A DNA stretch of 64,000 nt, taken from contig NZ_FYEW01000001.1 in the NCBI RefSeq assembly GCF_900187375.1, forward strand, positions 1,550,001-1,614,000, written 5' to 3'. This document shows positions 61,150 to 64,000 of this stretch, piece after piece. Below the pieces are notes generated by a model. It did not search any database and had not been told where the DNA came from. It saw nothing but the letters and a program-made list of their open reading frames with translations. Position 1 is the stretch's first letter, and every line of letters starts with the position of its first letter. The position numbers were made by a program, and so were the translations under genes. This DNA comes from Hymenobacter gelipurpurascens. Its GTDB lineage: Bacteria > Bacteroidota > Bacteroidia > Cytophagales > Hymenobacteraceae.

Positions 61150-61279
61150 CTTGGGATACGGTGTTTGGAGTAGAGAGAAGCGTGCTGCAAGCTACGGAAT
61201 ACGCCCAGAAGATTTAGCGAATATTTGCTGTTATGCTATTTTTCGCAGGAATTAAATACCTAGGATTTAACCAGTAATT

Positions 61280-62257
61280 TTAGTTTTCTTGGTTTATCAG
61301 GTTTACTACCAGGGTCACCATCACCTCTTTGTCAATGGGTTTGCTTTCGGCAATGAGTAAGGTGAGGGCAACCAGTGCATTATCGGCGAGCCGGCGGGAG
61401 CCATCAGGTTTGTACAGGCAACCGTTCTTGTCCATGAACCACACGAAAAGGAATGCGGCAATGCGTTTGTTGCCATCAGAAAACGAATGATTCTTCACCA
61501 CAAAGTAGAGCAGATTGGCCGCTTTTTCTTCGACACTCGGATAGAGTTCTTCACCGCCAAAGCTTTGGTAAATCGTGCGCACAGAGCTTTCGAATGAGGC
61601 ATCCTTCTCCCGCCCGAACAGCACACTACCCCCAAATTGCTTTCGTAGGCCATCTATTGCCTGCATGGCGGCCTCATAGGTTAGCTCAAACGGCGTTTCG
61701 GGCGAGGTGCGCGTAATTCGCAGCCGCTGGTGGTCGTACTGGTCAAGTACATCCAAGGCCCGGGCGTAATCGCTGAGTACGCGCAGCAGAGCCGTAGTTT
61801 GGTCAGGCGTTAGCTCCTGATTCTCCAGCAGTTCTCCTTGCAGGCGGAGCAGGCGTTTCAGCTCCGTGAGCTGACGGGCGTCTTCGCCCAGTCTCTTCTC
61901 GTTGAGCGCGTAGCCCTGCACTAGGAACTGACGGAGCACCTGCGTCGCCCATTGCCGGAATTGCGTGCCCTTTTTGGAATTGACACGGTACCCGACAGAA
62001 ATAATGACGTCGAGGTTATAATACGTCACGGGTTTGTCAGAAAAAGCAATGTGCATTTTTTGCACATTGCTTTCTTCATCCAACTCCTCAGACTGAAATA
62101 CAGAACGTAAGTGTTTGGTTATCACACTACGTTCACGACCAAAAAGCTCCGCCATCTGCGCCTGGCTAAGCCACACGGTTTCGTTCTGCAGCTGCACATC
62201 GAGTTGGGTCTGGCCATCAGCCGATTGGTATAAGAGGATATCCTGCGTAAGCTCCAT
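61280..62257 (-). CDS. RhuM-like + Fic/DOC fusion protein
   Basis: 325 residues. The N-terminal 130 residues (ETVWLSQAQMAELFGRERSVITKHL, YYNLDVIISVGYRVNSKKGTQFRQWATQVLRQFLVQGY) are the virulence RhuM domain. The C-terminal half is a Fic/Doc fold whose active-site loop HSFSDGNKR (257-265) is complete apart from an initial Pro. Fic proteins transfer AMP or other groups, or phosphate in Doc, to target proteins. No antitoxin gene is adjacent, so self-inhibition or control by the RhuM part is possible. A start at 62296 adds 13 residues and is less likely. Confidence 0.88.
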   Translation of the reverse strand: MELTQDILLYQSADGQTQLDVQLQNETVWLSQAQMAELFGRERSVITKHLRSVFQSEELDEESNVQKMHIAFSDKPVTYYNLDVIISVGYRVNSKKGTQFRQWATQVLRQFLVQGYALNEKRLGEDARQLTELKRLLRLQGELLENQELTPDQTTALLRVLSDYARALDVLDQYDHQRLRITRTSPETPFELTYEAAMQAIDGLRKQFGGSVLFGREKDASFESSVRTIYQSFGGEELYPSVEEKAANLLYFVVKNHSFSDGNKRIAAFLFVWFMDKNGCLYKPDGSRRLADNALVALTLLIAESKPIDKEVMVTLVVNLINQEN

Positions 62258-62414
62258 GATAAGGCTAGGATGCAAAAAAGAATAGCAATTCAGCAATATG
62301 CAGAATCAGCACACATAACCAAAGCCCACTTTTCACTGGCCTACGAAGCCAAAGCGCCAAAACTTTCGCGGTGCGGCTCAGTTAGCAGTTACCGCTTCTC
62401 ACCTGAACTGCTTC

Positions 62415-63128
62415 ATGAAATTTGCCGACAAAAACATTCTGCTCGTTGGGGCTTCCTCGGGCATAGGCCTGGCTACTGCTCAATTGCTTCACGAGTTGGG
62501 CGCCAACTTATACACTGCTTCGCGCCACCTCTCGCCGGAGCTGGCCGCGCTGGAAACCACCTTCCTGGAGCTCGACGTGACCCAACCGATGGGCACCGCA
62601 CTGGATGGCTTACCGGAAGTACTACACGGCGTGGTGTACTGCCCCGGCAGCATCAAACTGAGGCCTTTTGAGCGGATTCCGGCCGATGATTTCCGCGCCG
62701 ATTTTGAGCTAAACGTGATGGGCGCCGTGCAGGTACTGCAGGCCACCATGAAGCGTCTAAAAAAGGCCAACGGCGCCTCGGTGGTACTATTCAGCACCGT
62801 GGCGGCCGAAACGGGTATGGCCTTTCATGCCAGTATTGCTACGGCCAAAGCAGCCGTAGAAGGTTTGGCCCGCGCCCTAGCCGCCGAATATGCCGCCAGC
62901 GGCATTCGGGTGAATGCCGTGGCACCTTCGCTCACGAATACGCCCCTGGCCGCTGCCCTGCTCAGCACCCCCGAGAAAGTAGAGGCTGGCGCCAAACGCC
63001 ACCCGCTTCAGCGCATTGGCGAGCCCCAGGACCTGGCCTACATGGCCTCATTCCTGCTCTCCGACCATAGCTCGTTCATTACGGGGCAGGTGCTGCCCGT
63101 GGATGGCGGTATGGGTCGGCTGAAATAG
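62415..63128 (+). CDS. Short-chain dehydrogenase/reductase
   Basis: 237 residues. The cofactor site is GASSGIGLATA near the start, VVYCPG replaces the usual NNAG, FSTVAAETGMAFHASIATAKAAVEGL provides Ser and a His-Ala-Ser-Ile-Ala-Thr-Ala-Lys stretch where Tyr-x-x-x-Lys is expected. The catalytic Tyr is therefore not at its usual place. The C-terminus has FITGQVLPVDGG. It precedes the photolyase gene by 89 bases on the same strand and may share its transcript. Confidence 0.87.
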   Translation: MKFADKNILLVGASSGIGLATAQLLHELGANLYTASRHLSPELAALETTFLELDVTQPMGTALDGLPEVLHGVVYCPGSIKLRPFERIPADDFRADFELNVMGAVQVLQATMKRLKKANGASVVLFSTVAAETGMAFHASIATAKAAVEGLARALAAEYAASGIRVNAVAPSLTNTPLAAALLSTPEKVEAGAKRHPLQRIGEPQDLAYMASFLLSDHSSFITGQVLPVDGGMGRLK

Positions 63129-63217
63129 GCCATTAGCTTGTCTTCTGACTACCTTCTAGGCCACTTCCTTACGCCTTCTTTCCTCTATCTGGCTACGAAA
63201 AGCCGGCGCTATAGCTT

Positions 63218-64000
63218 ATGAAAATCACCTTGTTCTGGCACCGGCGCGACCTGCGCCAACACGATAACGCAGGCCTTACGGCGGCTTTGCAAAGTGGCTT
63301 TCCGGTAGTGCCGGTGTTTATCTACGACCGGGAGATTCTGGATTTGCTGCCTTCGCGCCGCGATGCCCGCGTGACTTTTATCCATCAGGAAGTGGAGCGC
63401 CTAGCCCGCCAGACGGAGCAGCAAGGCGGCGCCTTTCTGGCTTTGTATGGTCGCCCATTGGAGGTGTTTGCGCAGCTTCTCTCACAGTATGAGGTGGCCA
63501 CCATCTTCACTAACGAAGATTACGAACCCTACGCGGCCGAGCGCGACAATGCCATTGCCGCACTGGCTGCGCAGCACGGCGCCACCTTCCAGGCGCTGAA
63601 AGACCAGGTGGTTTTCGCTAAAAATGAGCTATTGGGCAAGTCGGGGAAGCCGGCCCGCGTGTTTGGGGCCTATCGGAAAGCCTGGCTCGAAAAGCTCCAG
63701 GACGAGCACTTACGCCCCTATCCATCGGCCGAGCTGTACACTACGGAGCACCTAGGCCACCTGCCCGATGCCCCACCCCGGCCTACGCTGGCCGATATGG
63801 GCTTCGAGGAATTTAGGCAGGAAGTGCCCGCGGCGGAGCTGCCGGCTGAGAGCCTGGTGCGCAACTACCACCTAACCCGCGACACGCCGGGCCGGGTTGA
63901 TAGCAGCACCCGGCGCTCGGTGCATCTGCGGTTTGGCACCCTCAGCGTACGGGAACTCATGCGGCAGGCCCGCGACCTGAACCCGAAGCTGCTGGCCGAG
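63218..64000 (+). CDS. Deoxyribodipyrimidine photolyase/cryptochrome, 3'-truncated by the window
   Basis: The first 261 residues are visible and the frame is open to the right edge. ITLFWHRRDLRQHDNAGL is the photolyase N-terminal Rossmann start, FTNEDYEPYAAERDNAIAAL the antenna-domain helix, and FGAYRKAWLEK follows in the linker. The FAD-binding C-terminal part lies beyond the window. It should repair UV pyrimidine dimers with blue light, or act as a photoreceptor. ATG 63218 follows directly from the family start. Confidence 0.92.
   Translation, partial: MKITLFWHRRDLRQHDNAGLTAALQSGFPVVPVFIYDREILDLLPSRRDARVTFIHQEVERLARQTEQQGGAFLALYGRPLEVFAQLLSQYEVATIFTNEDYEPYAAERDNAIAALAAQHGATFQALKDQVVFAKNELLGKSGKPARVFGAYRKAWLEKLQDEHLRPYPSAELYTTEHLGHLPDAPPRPTLADMGFEEFRQEVPAAELPAESLVRNYHLTRDTPGRVDSSTRRSVHLRFGTLSVRELMRQARDLNPKLLAE

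Noticed and set aside
57754..61173. Several plus-strand open frames up to 278 codons opposite pyruvate carboxylase
   Set aside because: All overlap the clearly conserved carboxylase frame; their residue composition is that of antisense translation (His, Val, Gly, Gln-rich, no domains).
1..64000. tRNA, rRNA, CRISPR array, insertion sequence or prophage
   Set aside because: I looked for tRNA arms, repeat-spacer periodicity, transposase or integrase domains and phage structural genes and saw none.

Overview
The window is a GC-rich (about 60 % by eye), gene-dense bacterial chromosome segment from a Bacteroidota of the Cytophagales type, most likely Hymenobacter or a close relative. The evidence is gliding genes gldA, gldF, gldG and gldC, Bacteroidota-type promoters (TAnnTTTG -7 boxes), few Shine-Dalgarno sites, head-GIN DUF2807 and META lipoproteins, and aerobic core metabolism (biotin-type pyruvate carboxylase, EtfAB). 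I see no phage, insertion sequence, CRISPR array, tRNA or rRNA. It is ordinary chromosome with a few accessory spots. The genus is an inference from gene content and style.

Layout. 1-4.3 kb: a partial helical repeat protein, a GT2 glycosyltransferase with ftsE, a transaldolase-like gene, the SRP RNA, and a carboxypeptidase-regulatory-domain protein. 4.7-12.3 kb: guaA, a second glutamine amidotransferase, a lipoprotein, a 1078-residue AsmA-like protein, and an M1-peptidase-like pseudogene with two in-frame stops. 12.3-20.1 kb (minus): dgt, DUF1361, and an export operon (TetR, ABC exporter, HlyD adaptor, TolC). 20.5-26.4 kb (plus): a TPR plus periplasmic-binding protein, hemL, an unknown membrane-anchored protein, dcd, and a small exported protein. 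26.5-33.5 kb: gldC, dnaN, a BLUF photoreceptor, gldG, gldF, gldA, a small AT-rich gene and an SDR. 33.5-40.6 kb: DUF2807 lipoprotein, SDR, MlaE/MlaF-type lipid transporter, DinB protein, DUF151 nuclease-like protein, etfA and etfB, and a TPR protein. 40.8-48.9 kb: a metal-efflux locus made of a two-component system followed by TolC, adaptor and CzcA/CusA pump. 49-57.5 kb: esterase, DUF5996, M1 aminopeptidase, outer-membrane transporter-like protein, M28 peptidase, META lipoprotein and an exported protein of unknown function. 57.7-64 kb: pyruvate carboxylase, a RhuM-Fic fusion, an SDR and the start of a photolyase/cryptochrome.

Working units. The two-component pair at 40.8-43.0 kb probably controls the efflux genes next to it: four six-base repeats spaced exactly 11 bp apart lie just upstream of the TolC gene. 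The TetR gene has a 13-bp perfect palindrome before it. GldA, GldF and GldG form the gliding-associated ABC transporter.

Main non-gene signals. (1) A word built on CTAGGCC, palindromic as GTGGCCTAGGCCAC, occurs roughly 80 times by eye, in genes and between them. (2) Several spacers inside operons are long imperfect hairpins, purine-rich after the upstream stop and pyrimidine-rich before the next start, some sharing the word GAAGCTAGGAG. (3) REP-like palindromes starting GTCATnCnGAGC or similar sit in intergenic gaps. I did not find a clear new defence or mobile system. The strongest anomalies are the iterated palindrome, the M1 pseudogene whose catalytic Glu codon is a stop, and the exporter whose ATPase motifs are degraded.
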